Below are positions 46,527 through 56,117 of a stretch of 64,000 nt of DNA, piece after piece (the first letter of the stretch is position 1; each line of letters opens with the position of its first letter). The notes under the pieces are model-generated. The model was not told the origin of the DNA. It saw only the letters and a program-made list of their open reading frames with translations, and ran no database searches. This stretch comes from Parahoeflea halophila (lineage in GTDB: Bacteria; Pseudomonadota; Alphaproteobacteria; Rhizobiales; Rhizobiaceae), in contig NZ_OCPC01000002.1 in the NCBI RefSeq assembly GCF_900220985.1, positions 310,001-374,000 of the forward strand, read 5' to 3'. The translations under genes were made by a program, and so were the position numbers.

Positions 46527-46723
46527 GGGAAATCCAAATTCTTTTTCTGTAGACAGGGGAGTGGCAGGCATATGCGATCCGGCATTTGAATGCCGGCCAG
46601 ACTGGTACTGGCGCCCGCCATAGAAGACGTTGCCTGCTAGATAGCGATTCACGTGAAACCTAGCAAGCCCTGCACCACCAGAATCTGGCGCTTCATCCGG
46701 TCGCATGCCTGCAAGTGATCAGA
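46527..46723 (-). promoter_or_regulatory. rho leader / promoter region
   Basis: 197-bp gap between hemJ and rho, long enough for an autoregulated leader as known for rho in other bacteria. It contains a weak parS-like sequence at 46645-46660 (CGATTCACGTGAAACC, 13 of 16). No clear hairpin-T-run was seen. Confidence 0.4.
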
Positions 46724-47269
46724 TCAGGCAAACGGTTTGATAACCACCATGATGACCACAACGATCATCAGCACCGTCGGTACTTCGTTCGCCATCCGCC
46801 ACTGGCGCGCCGTCATCGTGTTTTGGCCGGCCGCAAACCGTCTTGCAGCACGGCTCAGGAACACATGGAAGACGGTCAAGCCAATCACTGCCGCGATCTT
46901 GATCCAGAGCCAGACGCCGAGAAACGCGAAACCGCTCCAGGCCAGCCACAGCCCAACGACCCAGGACACCATCATCGCCGGGTTCATGATCACCTTGACC
47001 AGGCGCTGCTCCATGATCACGAAGGTGGCCGCAGGTTCCCCCGTCGCATCAGCATCGGCGTGGTAGACGAACAGACGTGGCAGGTAGAACAATCCGACCA
47101 TCCAGGAAATCACGGCCACGATATGCAACACCTTGAGCCAGCCGTAGAGCCAGGCCGGTTCGAACCACCAGGCAACAAGGGCAAGCAGGACAACGGCGCT
47201 GATGCTGGCATAGGCCTTTATCCCGGCCTTCCGGCCTTCCTGCCGGCTTGTCGCCCGATCCGTGCTCAC
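46724..47269 (-). CDS. hemJ: protoporphyrinogen oxidase HemJ
   Basis: A 181-residue integral membrane protein with four hydrophobic segments. [26 protein letters not shown] carries the conserved His/Arg residues, and [12 protein letters not shown] the conserved Lys/Pro of HemJ (UPF0093). It oxidises protoporphyrinogen IX in haem synthesis. The GTG start overlaps the hemE stop (GTGA), giving a coupled hemE-hemJ pair. Confidence 0.9.
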   Translation of the reverse strand: MSTDRATSRQEGRKAGIKAYASISAVVLLALVAWWFEPAWLYGWLKVLHIVAVISWMVGLFYLPRLFVYHADADATGEPAATFVIMEQRLVKVIMNPAMMVSWVVGLWLAWSGFAFLGVWLWIKIAAVIGLTVFHVFLSRAARRFAAGQNTMTARQWRMANEVPTVLMIVVVIMVVIKPFA

Positions 47270-48306
47270 TTCGCGTTCGCTCCGCGAACCCGTTCAATCA
47301 ACCGGGTGACATTTCCCGGATCCGCCTGCGGTGTGATGCCATGACCGAGATTGAAGATCAGCGGCCCGTTGCCGAGCGTCTCCAGCACCTCGTCGATGCC
47401 TTCATCGAGCGCCGTGCCGCCGGCCACCATCCGAAGCGGGTCCAGATTGCCCTGCACCGCTCCCTGCGCCTGGATTTGCCGCGCAAGATTCTTCGGAACT
47501 GTCCAGTCGAGACCAACGCAGTCAATCCCCGTGGCCGCCCGATAATTTTCCAGCAACGCACCGGCGCCTTTGGCGAAACCAATGACCGGCACGCCGGGCC
47601 GTTCCCTGCGGATCCGGTCGACCATGTGTTTCACCGGCGCGATCGAATAGCGGGCAAAATCACGCTCGGAAAGAACACCCGCCCAGGAATCGAAGATCTG
47701 CACCGCATCGGCACCGGCATCGATCTGCGCGATCAGGTAATCGGCGGAGAGGTCCGACAAGAGCCTCAAAAGCGTCGTGAACTCTTCCGGATGCTGCATG
47801 GCAAACAGTCGGGCAGGGGCCTGGTCAGGCGTTCCTTTTCCGGCAATCATGTAAGTTGCAACCGTCCATGGTGCACCGCAGAAGCCAAGCAGCGTGGTTT
47901 CGGCAGGTAGCTCTGCTCTCAGCCGCCGGACAGTCTCATAGACAGGAGCCAGATGCGTGTGCAGGTTCGACGCATCAAGCGTGGCGATGGCCTCGGGAGA
48001 AATCGGATCCATCAAGGGTCCCGTGCCTTCGACAAATCGCACGTTTCTATCAAGCGCATCCGGAATCACGAGAATATCGGAAAACAGGATCGCTGCATCA
48101 AAACCAAACCGTCGGATCGGTTGCAACGTCACCTCGACGGCCAGATCAGGTGTGTAGCAGAGATCGAGAAATCCCTTGGCCGTTTTTCGCGTGGCCCGGT
48201 ATTCCGGCAGATACCTCCCTGCCTGCCGCATCAGCCATATCGGAGGAGGGAAGACGGTTTCACCGGCCAGCACCCTCATCACCTTGCGATCACCGGATTT
48301 CGTCAT
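47266..48306 (-). CDS. hemE: uroporphyrinogen decarboxylase
   Basis: A 346-residue HemE decarboxylating uroporphyrinogen III to coproporphyrinogen [17 protein letters not shown] near residue 23, [11 protein letters not shown] near 74, [13 protein letters not shown] near 145, and IFDSWAG near 210. Its start faces the oriC candidate region, with ppsR divergent, as at the Caulobacter origin. Confidence 0.97.
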   Translation of the reverse strand: MTKSGDRKVMRVLAGETVFPPPIWLMRQAGRYLPEYRATRKTAKGFLDLCYTPDLAVEVTLQPIRRFGFDAAILFSDILVIPDALDRNVRFVEGTGPLMDPISPEAIATLDASNLHTHLAPVYETVRRLRAELPAETTLLGFCGAPWTVATYMIAGKGTPDQAPARLFAMQHPEEFTTLLRLLSDLSADYLIAQIDAGADAVQIFDSWAGVLSERDFARYSIAPVKHMVDRIRRERPGVPVIGFAKGAGALLENYRAATGIDCVGLDWTVPKNLARQIQAQGAVQGNLDPLRMVAGGTALDEGIDEVLETLGNGPLIFNLGHGITPQADPGNVTRLIERVRGANAK

Positions 48307-48683
48307 CCACCACTTCCTTAAATAAATCCTTATTGAAAAGGATTCTGATTCTATGACTCTGTGTTTTCAGGGGATTGAGATTTATCCACACGCCATCCAC
48401 AGCTAGCTCATATAACGGGGGATGGCGCGCAAGGCGAATCTGAATTGCTGACAAGCACTATCAGCCTTCGAATTGCCACACGATTCCAGTGGTCTACCGA
48501 AACCGTCGAAACCCAACCTCCAAATCCCGGATTGAAGTTTTCCATTCTCTCCCGGAATCAGAACCGAAATTCTTCCCCAAAACGGCCATTGTGGAAAACC
48601 CGGTGGGTTATCCCTTGCAATCGCAAGGCCGGGATCGCTACTTCAAGCTTATCCCGCTTTATCAACAGCCCCCGGAGAATCCT
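48307..48683. other. oriC: candidate chromosomal replication origin (oriC)
   Basis: The 377-bp gap between hemE (-) and ppsR (+), the place of the origin in Caulobacter crescentus. Seen: a perfect DnaA box TTATCCACA (48383-48391); one-mismatch boxes TTATCAACA (48659-48667) and TTTTCCACA on the minus strand (48598-48590); an AT-rich tract near 48312-48360; and seven GANTC sites for CcrM methylation (48341, 48347, 48355, 48436, 48482, 48555, 48677). A TTAA-N7-CTTA sequence at 48318 is a partial CtrA-type site. Confidence 0.75.
48383..48391 (+). promoter_or_regulatory. perfect DnaA box
   Basis: TTATCCACA, the consensus DnaA-binding nonamer, in the hemE-ppsR gap. Confidence 0.85.
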
Positions 48684-49505
48684 GTGGAGCAGACCAAAAA
48701 CTATTTTCATCTGCATCTGATCTCCGATTCGACCGGCGAGACCCTCATGGCGGCCGGCCGGGCGGCGGCGGCCCAGTTCCAGGGCGCCCAGGCGCTCGAG
48801 CATGTCTACCCGCTGATCCGGACCCGCAAGCAGCTGTTTGCCGTGCTCGATGCCATCGACGGCGCCCCCGGTATTGTTCTCTACACGATTGTAGACGCCG
48901 AACTTGCATCGATCATCGAACTCAAATGCCGTGACATGGGCCTGCCAAGCGTATCCGTGCTCGAGCCGGTCATTAACGTGTTCCAAACCTATCTCGGAGC
49001 TCCATCACGCCGCCGTGTCGGTGCCCAGCACGCCATGGGCGAGGAATACTTCAAGCGGATCGACGCTCTGAATTTTACCCTCGACCATGATGACGGCCAG
49101 TTGCCGCTGGATTTCGACGAAGCTGATCTGATCATCCTGGGCATCAGCCGGACTTCGAAAACGCCGACCAGCATCTATCTGGCCAATCGCGGCATCAAGA
49201 CGGCCAATATCCCGATCGTTCATGGTGCCCCGCTTCCCGAAGGCTTGCATGCGGCAAAGAAACCGCTTGTCGTCGGTCTTGTCGCCTCCGTCGAGCGCAT
49301 ATGCCAGGTCCGGCAGAACCGTGTGTTGGGATCGACCACCGGATATCAGGGCGAGCATTACACCGACCGGGCGCTGATCAATGAAGAGCTGAAATACGCC
49401 CGCTCGCTTTGCGAACGCAATGGCTGGCCGGTGATCGATGTCACACGACGCTCGATAGAGGAGACCGCAGCCGCTATTCTTGCTTTGCGCCCGAAGTGGC
49501 GTTAA
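48684..49505 (+). CDS. ppsR: pyruvate, phosphate dikinase regulatory protein (DUF299)
   Basis: A 273-residue bifunctional kinase/pyrophosphorylase of the DUF299 family that controls PEP synthase or PPDK by Thr phosphorylation. Seen: [13 protein letters not shown] near residue 9, the P-loop-like [18 protein letters not shown] near 152, and [11 protein letters not shown] near 210. The GTG at 48684 with GGAG seven bases upstream is the likely start; the open frame runs into the origin region upstream but lacks family similarity. Equivalent to the gene beside the Caulobacter origin. Confidence 0.92.
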   Translation: MEQTKNYFHLHLISDSTGETLMAAGRAAAAQFQGAQALEHVYPLIRTRKQLFAVLDAIDGAPGIVLYTIVDAELASIIELKCRDMGLPSVSVLEPVINVFQTYLGAPSRRRVGAQHAMGEEYFKRIDALNFTLDHDDGQLPLDFDEADLIILGISRTSKTPTSIYLANRGIKTANIPIVHGAPLPEGLHAAKKPLVVGLVASVERICQVRQNRVLGSTTGYQGEHYTDRALINEELKYARSLCERNGWPVIDVTRRSIEETAAAILALRPKWR

Positions 49506-49544
49506 CCCCAACCCTACCGACCGGCCCCGTATCAGGAGACATCC

Positions 49545-50138
49545 ATGACCACGCGCCTCGTGCTTGCATCGGCAAGCCCTTTCAGAAAAGCCCTGCTTGA
49601 AAATGCCGGCCTGAGTTTCGACGTGGAACCCGCGCATATCGACGAACGCGCTGTGGAAGCACCGCTTGGGGACCTGAACCCGGAAGATGTCGCCACCATC
49701 CTGGCCGAAGCCAAGGCCCAGGAGGTCTCGGAACGAAAACCCGGCGCAATCGTCATTGGTTCGGACCAGACATTGTCGCTTGACGGCACCATTCATCACA
49801 AACCCGCCAACATGGATGAAGCCCGGCGTCGGATTCTCGCACTTTCCGGCAAGACCCATGAGCTCAACAGCGCGATTGTCCTGGCAAAAGACGGTGAAAC
49901 CATCTGGCGGCACATGTCGGTCGCACGGATGACCATGCGTGATCTCGATCCGGCCTTCGTCGGCCGCCATCTGTCAAATGTCGGGGATAGGGCACTGTTT
50001 TCCGTCGGCGCCTACCAGTTTGAAGGCGAGGGTATCCAGCTGTTCGAGCGGATCGAAGGGGATTACTTCACCATCATTGGCCTGCCCTTGCTGCCCTTGC
50101 TGGCAAAACTCAGGGAGCTGGGCGCCATCGATGGCTGA
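49545..50138 (+). CDS. maf: Maf-family nucleotide pyrophosphatase
   Basis: A 197-residue Maf/YhdE-like house-cleaning NTP pyrophosphatase. [19 protein letters not shown] at the N-terminus, VIGSDQTL near residue 71, and [22 protein letters not shown] near 85. It hydrolyses non-canonical or dTTP/UTP-type nucleotides depending on subgroup. Overlaps aroE by eight bases. Confidence 0.94.
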   Translation: MTTRLVLASASPFRKALLENAGLSFDVEPAHIDERAVEAPLGDLNPEDVATILAEAKAQEVSERKPGAIVIGSDQTLSLDGTIHHKPANMDEARRRILALSGKTHELNSAIVLAKDGETIWRHMSVARMTMRDLDPAFVGRHLSNVGDRALFSVGAYQFEGEGIQLFERIEGDYFTIIGLPLLPLLAKLRELGAIDG

Positions 50139-50988
50139 ACCGGACTCCCACCGGCCGCGCGCTTTCGTCATCGGCCACCCGATCGGCCATTCCCGTTCAC
50201 CGCTAATCCATGGCTATTGGCTCAGGCAGGCCGGAATTGAAGGCAGCTATGAAGCGATAGACGTTGCGCCGGATGATCTGCCAGCCTTCATTTCGGCTCT
50301 CCGGGACGGCTCCTCCGGGTTTTGCGGCGGCAATGTCACCATTCCGCACAAGGAAGCGGTTCTGGATCTGGTGGATGATGTTGACGAGACTGCGCGCCGG
50401 ATCGGAGCAGCCAACACGCTCTGGTGTGAAGATGGGCGGGTGAAGGCCGGCAACACAGATTCCTATGGCTTCACCGCCAATCTCGATGTACAGGCCCCGG
50501 GCTGGGATAGGGGCAAGTCCGCCGTGATCCTTGGTGCTGGCGGCGCCAGCCGTGCTGTCATCCATGCCTTGCTGGCGCGCGGTCTTGAAACGATCCAGGT
50601 CGTCAACCGCACCGAAGCCCGCGCCCGGATACTGGCGGAGGTGTTTGGGCCACGGGTCACGGCTCACCGGAGCGAACAGCTTTCGAATTGCATCCAGGGA
50701 GCTGATCTGTTCGTGAACACAACCTCTCTGGGCATGGGTGGAAGCGAGATTCCCGATATCGATTTTACCGTCATGGCGGACAATGCCCTGGTCACGGACA
50801 TTGTTTACATTCCGCTGGAAACACCCATGCTCGCCTTGGCCCGGCAGCACGGCCTGCGCACGGTGGACGGTCTGGGAATGCTTTTGCACCAGGCAGTGCC
50901 GGGATTTGCCCGGTGGTTTGGTTTGACACCAGAGGTCTCGCCGGAGCTTAGGCAAATGATTGTTGCCGATATGGAATCGCATTCATGA
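50131..50988 (+). CDS. aroE: shikimate dehydrogenase
   Basis: A 285-residue AroE of the shikimate pathway. Substrate loop [20 protein letters not shown] near residue 12, NVTIPHKEA with the catalytic Lys near 70, GNTDSYGF with the Asp near 108, and NADP loop [15 protein letters not shown] near 132. ATG 50131 overlaps the maf end. Part of maf-aroE-coaE-dnaQ, a standard rhizobial order. Confidence 0.96.
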   Translation: MAEPDSHRPRAFVIGHPIGHSRSPLIHGYWLRQAGIEGSYEAIDVAPDDLPAFISALRDGSSGFCGGNVTIPHKEAVLDLVDDVDETARRIGAANTLWCEDGRVKAGNTDSYGFTANLDVQAPGWDRGKSAVILGAGGASRAVIHALLARGLETIQVVNRTEARARILAEVFGPRVTAHRSEQLSNCIQGADLFVNTTSLGMGGSEIPDIDFTVMADNALVTDIVYIPLETPMLALARQHGLRTVDGLGMLLHQAVPGFARWFGLTPEVSPELRQMIVADMESHS

Positions 50989-51584
50989 TCAAGATCGGTC
51001 TCACCGGCTCTATCGGTATGGGAAAATCGACCACGTCGGACATGTTCAAGGCACTGGGCATGCCCGTGATCAGCGCCGATGAGACGGTTCATCAGCTCTA
51101 CAGCGGTCAAGCAGCGGCCCTGATCGAAGCCGCCTTTCCGGGAACTGCTCCCGATGGCGTGGTCGACCGCGAGGCCTTGTCCCAACACCTGATGGCCAGG
51201 CCCGATGACTTCAAGCGGCTTGAGGCGATTATCCATCCGCTGGTGCGGGCCCGTGAGCAGGAGTTTCTCGATCAGGCGACCGCCCGCGGGGAGCCGATGG
51301 TTCTGCTCGACATTCCGCTGCTGTTCGAGACCGGAACCACCGACCGTGTGGATGTCATCGTCGTGGTCAGCTGCGCAGCGGAAATCCAGCGGCAACGGGT
51401 GATGGCGCGGCCGGGCATGACGGCGGAGAAATTCGAAGCCATCCTGTCGCGGCAGACACCCGACGCGGAAAAGCGTAAACGTGCCGATTATGTCATCGAC
51501 ACCGGGCAGGGGCTTGCGTCGGCCCGGAACCAGGTCGCAGAGATCGTTGCCGAATTGTCCAACACCTTAATCAGGGGCGAATGA
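50985..51584 (+). CDS. coaE: dephospho-CoA kinase
   Basis: A 199-residue CoaE, last step of coenzyme A synthesis. P-loop [12 protein letters not shown] at residues 4-15, [11 protein letters not shown] near 31, [11 protein letters not shown] near 84, and [12 protein letters not shown] near 106. Its ATG overlaps the aroE stop (ATGA). Confidence 0.97.
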   Translation: MIKIGLTGSIGMGKSTTSDMFKALGMPVISADETVHQLYSGQAAALIEAAFPGTAPDGVVDREALSQHLMARPDDFKRLEAIIHPLVRAREQEFLDQATARGEPMVLLDIPLLFETGTTDRVDVIVVVSCAAEIQRQRVMARPGMTAEKFEAILSRQTPDAEKRKRADYVIDTGQGLASARNQVAEIVAELSNTLIRGE

Positions 51585-52289
51585 ATGCGCGAGATCGTAT
51601 TCGATACCGAAACCACCGGCCTGGACAACCAGGCCGACCGGATCATTGAAATCGGCTGCATCGAGCTCGAAAACCAGTTTCCGACTGGCCGGACACTGCA
51701 CCTGTTTATCAACCCCGATGGCCGCAAGGTCCATCCCGATGCGCTTGCCGTGCATGGAATCACCGACGCGTTTCTGGCCGACAAGCCGGTCTTTGCCGAA
51801 GTGGCGCAGGAAATCGTCTCTTTTTTTGATGGCGCGAAGTATGTCGCCCACAATGCGTCCTTCGACATGGGCTTCCTCAACACCGAATATCAAAGAGTAG
51901 GCGTTCCAGTGGTGGCCGCCGAACGGGTGATTGACACCTTGTCGCTGGCGCGGCGACGGCATCCGATGGGTCCGAACAGTCTCGATGCGCTGTGCCGCCG
52001 CTATGGCATCGACAACTCGCACCGGACGAAACACGGCGCGCTTCTCGATGCGGAACTGCTGACCGACGTCTATATCGAGATGCTGGGTGGCCGCCAGGCG
52101 GCTCTTGGCCTGTCGTCCAGGCAAGACAACGCGGCCAGTCGGTCTGCGGATGATGAGGTGGTGGTCATTGGACAACGTCCACGGCCGTTGCCGCAGCGCG
52201 TGACCGATGCCGAACTCAAGGCTCACGCCGCGTTGATCGATCGCATCGGAGACGATGCAATCTGGCGCAAGGTTCAGGGCGGCAACTGA
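51585..52289 (+). CDS. dnaQ: DNA polymerase III subunit epsilon
   Basis: A 234-residue 3'-5' proofreading exonuclease. DEDDh motifs are complete: Exo I VFDTETTGLD at 5-14, Exo II HNASFDMGFL near 89-98, and Exo III HRTKHGALLDAELL near 146-159. ATG 51585 follows the coaE stop directly. The C-terminal tail binds the polymerase subunit in homologues. Confidence 0.96.
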   Translation: MREIVFDTETTGLDNQADRIIEIGCIELENQFPTGRTLHLFINPDGRKVHPDALAVHGITDAFLADKPVFAEVAQEIVSFFDGAKYVAHNASFDMGFLNTEYQRVGVPVVAAERVIDTLSLARRRHPMGPNSLDALCRRYGIDNSHRTKHGALLDAELLTDVYIEMLGGRQAALGLSSRQDNAASRSADDEVVVIGQRPRPLPQRVTDAELKAHAALIDRIGDDAIWRKVQGGN

Positions 52290-52327
52290 CCCATCCCTTG
52301 CCGAACAACTCGGCGCTGCGCATGTCG

Positions 52328-52351
52328 CGTTCAAATGAATTCATTTGAACG
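52328..52351. repeat. 24-bp perfect palindrome
   Basis: Perfectly self-complementary sequence centred on GAATTC at 52337-52342; the left arm is CGTTCAAATGAA. It sits 39 bp after dnaQ. It is AT-rich, so it is not a typical Rho-independent terminator and looks more like a dimeric protein-binding site or a cruciform element. Confidence 0.8.
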
Positions 52352-52392
52352 AGAACCTACATCCACCATTTCGAAAGACTACAGCGGCCTTT

Positions 52393-52412
52393 ACGCATCC
52401 GATCGGATACGT
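52393..52412. repeat. 20-bp near-perfect palindrome
   Basis: Core ATCCGATCGGAT (52397-52408) extended to ACG...CGT with one mismatched pair; it is nested inside a further ACAGCG (52381-52386) / CGCTGT (52415-52420) repeat. Lies between dnaQ and secB. Confidence 0.7.
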
Positions 52413-52423
52413 GGCGCTGTAGA

Positions 52424-52449
52424 AATGCAAAAGCCGCCCGAAGGCGGCT
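52424..52449 (-). terminator. terminator of secB
   Basis: Stem AGCCGCC (52432-52438) / GGCGGCT (52443-52449) with loop CGAA; on the minus strand it is followed by TTTTGC. It lies 31 bp after the secB stop. Confidence 0.8.
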
Positions 52450-52480
52450 ATCACATGGGCTGGTCGATTGACCGCGGGTC

Positions 52481-52996
52481 TCAGTTGGCGTTGTTGGCAA
52501 CCTGAGCCTTGGTGTTTTCTTCGGCCATGCGCTGCTGGAACATCTGTGCAAAATCGATCGGGTCGATCAGCAGCGGTGGGAAGCCGCCATTGCGTGTGGC
52601 ATCGGCAATGATCTGACGGGCAAACGGGAACAGCATCCGCGGGCATTCGATGAACAACAGCGGCAGCATGTGTTCCTGCGGGAAGTTGGCAACCCGGAAG
52701 ACACCGCCATAGGTCAGTTCGACATTGAAGACCACGCTTTCGCCGGACTTGGCCTGGGCGTTCATCGTCAGCACGACGTCGAATTCGGATTCGCTCAACG
52801 GGTTGGCGTTGACGTTGACATTGATGTTGATTTCCGGAGCCTTCTCGCGTGGGCCGAGTGACTTTGGTGCGCCTGGATTCTCAAACGAGAGATCCTTGAT
52901 ATACTGGGCGAGAATGTTGAGTGTCGGTGCTGGTCCGTTGCCCTGGCCTTCAGGTTTTGCTGCTGCTTCGCCTTTGCCGGTCGTATCTTTTGCCAT
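52481..52996 (-). CDS. secB: protein-export chaperone SecB
   Basis: A 171-residue cytoplasmic chaperone that keeps preproteins unfolded for SecA. Seen: [20 protein letters not shown] near residue 25, [17 protein letters not shown] near 53, and the C-terminal [17 protein letters not shown] typical of SecB. The start at 52996 (MAKDTTGK) follows GGGAAGAG; a start seven codons upstream is less likely. Confidence 0.97.
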   Translation of the reverse strand: MAKDTTGKGEAAAKPEGQGNGPAPTLNILAQYIKDLSFENPGAPKSLGPREKAPEININVNVNANPLSESEFDVVLTMNAQAKSGESVVFNVELTYGGVFRVANFPQEHMLPLLFIECPRMLFPFARQIIADATRNGGFPPLLIDPIDFAQMFQQRMAEENTKAQVANNAN

Positions 52997-53075
52997 CTGG
53001 CTCTTCCCTGTTTTCATCCGCCAAAGCGGTCATTCGGTAAATTGTCGGGGTTTGGCTAGCATTTCGGCTTCTCGC

Positions 53076-53612
53076 TTACAACCCGTTTGAGCCGCCCCCG
53101 CCCTTCTTGCCGGGCCCCTGCAGGCGCTCGTCATCAGCCGACCAGGGAGAAGATGGGTCGGGATTGCGCTGAAACTCGTTTTCATCAAGGTCAACCACGC
53201 CATCGTCAGCCCGACGGTGACCGCCTCCCTGCCCAAACCCGCTGGACATGGTCTGAACGACGATCCTGTCTTTCACAGACCGCCACACCAGGTCGCGAAT
53301 CGCGGGAACAAACAGCAAGAAGCCGAGACTGTCGGTGACGAAGCCGGGGGTCAGTAGCAACACGCCGGCGACCAGGATCATCACTCCGTGAACCAGTTCG
53401 CGACCCGGAACCCGGTTTGCCCGGATCTCGGTGTTGATCCGGTTGAACAAGCCCATTCCCTGCCATCTGAGCAGCAAGCTGCCGATAATTGCGGTGAGAA
53501 GAACCATCCCGAGGGTCGCCCAGACCCCGATCTGTCCGCCAATGAGGACAAATGCCGCGATCTCGGCCAGCGGCACGAAGAGAAGCAGGAACGGGATCAG
53601 CGAGAAACGCAT
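53076..53612 (-). CDS. FxsA-family membrane protein
   Basis: A 178-residue inner-membrane protein of the FxsA family. Hydrophobic segments at about residues 5-25, 28-48 and 73-105, with the conserved LLFVPLAEIAAFVLIGGQIG and LTPGFVTDSLGFLLFVPAIR. The hydrophilic C-terminal tail (after 120) is Gly/Asp-rich. E. coli FxsA modulates phage exclusion; the native role is unknown. Between secB and timA, as in other rhizobia. Confidence 0.88.
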   Translation of the reverse strand: MRFSLIPFLLLFVPLAEIAAFVLIGGQIGVWATLGMVLLTAIIGSLLLRWQGMGLFNRINTEIRANRVPGRELVHGVMILVAGVLLLTPGFVTDSLGFLLFVPAIRDLVWRSVKDRIVVQTMSSGFGQGGGHRRADDGVVDLDENEFQRNPDPSSPWSADDERLQGPGKKGGGGSNGL

Positions 53613-53744
53613 GGTGATTTATCCGAGGTCAGGTCCGGCCTGTTCGTACAGACAATGACAAATAGAATGATGCGACCCTTTGATTGATGGGCCTGAGAGG
53701 ATTATATGCATCCTGAATGATGATGTAACCGAAAGAAGGCGGGA

Positions 53745-54452
53745 ATGGGTTCCTTTGATTTTGTGACGTTCTTCTTTTTCGTGGCGGCTGTGATCATTTT
53801 CATCCAGCTGAGGTCCGTACTCGGCAAGCGGACAGGTCACGAACAACGCCCGCCGCAGGATCAGATGGCGCGTCGCGACGATGCCCGGGCGGCGGAAGGC
53901 ATGGACGATCCAAAGGTTGTGACCTTGCCGCGGCGTGGCCGGGAGAATGCCGAGCCGGACATGTTTGCCGCCGTTGATGCCTATGCCGAACCCGGTTCTG
54001 AGCTGAACCAGGGCCTGCGTGAAGTGGTGACGGCAGACCCCTCTTTCGCGCCCAGGGATTTCATCGGAGGCGCCACTGCAGCCTACGAGATGATCGTCAC
54101 AGCCTATGCGGAAGGAGACCGCAAGACCCTCAAGGGCCTGTTGTCGCGCGAGGTCTATGAGGGCTTTGTCGCCGCCATCGATGAACGTGAGGCGCGCGGC
54201 GAAACCGTCCGCTCGAATTTCGTCGGCATCGAGAAAGCGGCGATCATCCAGGCCGAAATGAAAGGTCCGGAGGCCAATATCACGTTGCGGATCATGAGCC
54301 AGCTGATTTCAGCGACGCTCGACAAGGATGGCGAAGTGGTTGAAGGCGATCTTGTCGAGGTTGCCGATGTCAATGATGTCTGGACCTTCGCCCGCGACAC
54401 GCGGTCTCGCGATCCCAACTGGCGTCTGATCGCGACGGAAGCCGATCAGTAA
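53745..54452 (+). CDS. timA: TimA/Tim44-like putative adaptor protein
   Basis: A 235-residue protein with an N-terminal membrane anchor (about residues 5-22), a linker, and a C-terminal Tim44-like domain (FIGGATAAYEMIVTAYAEGDRKTLKGLLSREVYEGF, then WTFARDTRSRDPNWRLIAT). The mitochondrial relative tethers the import motor; the bacterial protein is membrane-bound with a periplasmic or cytoplasmic adaptor role not settled. Its stop and the mltA start overlap (TAATG). Confidence 0.88.
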   Translation: MGSFDFVTFFFFVAAVIIFIQLRSVLGKRTGHEQRPPQDQMARRDDARAAEGMDDPKVVTLPRRGRENAEPDMFAAVDAYAEPGSELNQGLREVVTADPSFAPRDFIGGATAAYEMIVTAYAEGDRKTLKGLLSREVYEGFVAAIDEREARGETVRSNFVGIEKAAIIQAEMKGPEANITLRIMSQLISATLDKDGEVVEGDLVEVADVNDVWTFARDTRSRDPNWRLIATEADQ

Positions 54453-55576
54453 TGGAACTGTCGCTGCGGCGGGAAGATTTCTCTGAGCTTCCCGGCTGGG
54501 CAGATGACAGGCCGGCGGCAGCCTTTGCCGCCTTTCGCCGCTCGGCCGGCTTCGCGACGAAAAGCAAGCCCTATCGTTCTGGGTCTCTTGGCCTCAATCA
54601 CGAGGACTTCGGGCCCGCCTTCGCAGCAGCGCTTGCCGAACCGGTCCCCGAATCCGGCTATCCACCCGAGAGCCGGGCGCGTTCATTCTTCGAAACATGG
54701 TTCCGGCCGGTGGCGATCGGTCCGGATGAAAACACAGGACTTGTAACCGGCTATTATGAGCCGGAGGTTGAGGTTAGCGAGCGTGTCGAATCCGGCTATC
54801 GATTTCCGTTCCTGCGCAAACCGCCTAATTTGTTAAAGGTTCCGGATCCGGACAACCCGCCCGCCGGCATTCCCGCCGATTACGCCTTCATGCTCGATGA
54901 TCTGACCTGTTGTCCCGACCGGCAGGCCATTGAATGTGGTGCGTTTGACGGACAGGGTCTCGAGATAGCCTTTGCCAAATCCCGAACTGATGTGTTTTTC
55001 GCCCATGTCCAAGGCTGCGCCCGGTTGCGGTTCCCGGATGGGCGGGTGGAGCGAATCACCTATGCGGCCAAGAGCGGGCATCCCTTCACCGGCATCGGCG
55101 GCTTGCTGGTCAAGCGCGGAGAAATAGCCGCCGGCAACATTTCGATGGCGAGCATCCGGAAGTGGCTTGCCGACCATCCTGACCAGGCTGACGGACTGAT
55201 GTGGGAGAACCGCTCCTTCATCTTTTTCGAGAACGCCGCGGTTGAGAACGATTATCTTGGCCCGGTTGCGGCCGCCAAGGTGCCGCTTGAACCCGGCCGT
55301 TCACTCGCCGTCGACAAGCGCATTCATACATTCGGTACGCCGATCTTTGTCAACGCGCCCGGGCTTCAGGATTTCGACGAACCACGGCCATTTGCCCGGC
55401 TTATGATTGCCCAGGACACCGGAACTGCCATTGTCGGGCCGGCACGGGGGGATCTTTTTGCCGGGTGTGGGTTCGAAGCCGGGGAAAAGGCCGGCTCGAT
55501 CAAGGCTGCGGCGAGATTTGTCATTCTGGCTCCGGCTGGTTCGGACCTGGCGCGGCGGGCTGGGCATGAGCGCTGA
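54452..55576 (+). CDS. mltA: murein transglycosylase A, MltA family
   Basis: A 374-residue MltA-type lytic transglycosylase. Seen: TGYYEPEVEVSE near residue 98, HVQGCARLRFPDG near 185, YAAKSGHPFTGIGG near 205, and the C-terminal 3D domain MIAQDTGTAIVGPARGD-FAG near 320-340 with the conserved Asp residues. No signal peptide or lipobox is visible at the chosen start; export may depend on a start not detected or another route. Overlaps timA and smr, so the three form an operon. Confidence 0.92.
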   Translation: MELSLRREDFSELPGWADDRPAAAFAAFRRSAGFATKSKPYRSGSLGLNHEDFGPAFAAALAEPVPESGYPPESRARSFFETWFRPVAIGPDENTGLVTGYYEPEVEVSERVESGYRFPFLRKPPNLLKVPDPDNPPAGIPADYAFMLDDLTCCPDRQAIECGAFDGQGLEIAFAKSRTDVFFAHVQGCARLRFPDGRVERITYAAKSGHPFTGIGGLLVKRGEIAAGNISMASIRKWLADHPDQADGLMWENRSFIFFENAAVENDYLGPVAAAKVPLEPGRSLAVDKRIHTFGTPIFVNAPGLQDFDEPRPFARLMIAQDTGTAIVGPARGDLFAGCGFEAGEKAGSIKAAARFVILAPAGSDLARRAGHER

Positions 55577-56117
55577 CAAATCAAAACTGAGCCACGAGGA
55601 CCGGATTATCTGGGCCCGCGTCGCGCGGACCGTCGATCCTTTCCCGGGAAAGAAAATTCCCGAAGACGACTGGTTCGCCGTCGAGACTCCGGCTAACGAA
55701 AAGCTATCGCCTCCGTCCAGGCCGGTAAGGCCGGTGACACCCGGTCCCGCAGTCAAGCCGGCCGTCAGGCAGCAACCGCATCCGATCGAAAAGCCGGTCA
55801 TTCGCAAGCTTGCCCGCGGGCGGCTGCCGATCGACGGCCGGATCGATCTGCATGGCCTGACCCAGAGCGAAGCTCACAATCTGCTGTTCGGTTTCCTGGC
55901 CCGGGCCCATGAGCGCGGGCTTCGGCACGTCCTGGTCATCACCGGTAAAGGGGCCTCGCGTGGCAGCGAAGGCGCGCTCAAGCGGGTCGTGCCTGTCTGG
56001 CTGGCGAAGCCGGAATTCCGGTTCCTGATCTCCGGCTATGAGGATGCCGCAAGGGGGCACGGCGGCGAGGGTGCGCTCTACATCCGCTTGCGCCGCGAAA
56101 AGGCGAGCCCGCGATGA
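55566..56117 (+). CDS. Smr/MutS2-C-terminal domain protein
   Basis: A 183-residue protein with a basic, Pro-rich N-terminal half and a C-terminal Smr domain: IDGRIDLHGLTQSEAHNLL near residue 92, HVLVITGKGASRG near 120, and the end with GHGGEGALYIRLRR. Smr domains are nickases or endonucleases; bacterial stand-alone forms are poorly characterised. The ATG at 55566 overlaps mltA by 11 bases. Confidence 0.9.
   Translation: MSADKSKLSHEDRIIWARVARTVDPFPGKKIPEDDWFAVETPANEKLSPPSRPVRPVTPGPAVKPAVRQQPHPIEKPVIRKLARGRLPIDGRIDLHGLTQSEAHNLLFGFLARAHERGLRHVLVITGKGASRGSEGALKRVVPVWLAKPEFRFLISGYEDAARGHGGEGALYIRLRREKASPR

Noticed and set aside
46645-46660. CGATTCACGTGAAACC in the rho leader as a full parS
   Set aside because: Three mismatches to the consensus; noted as a weak site only.
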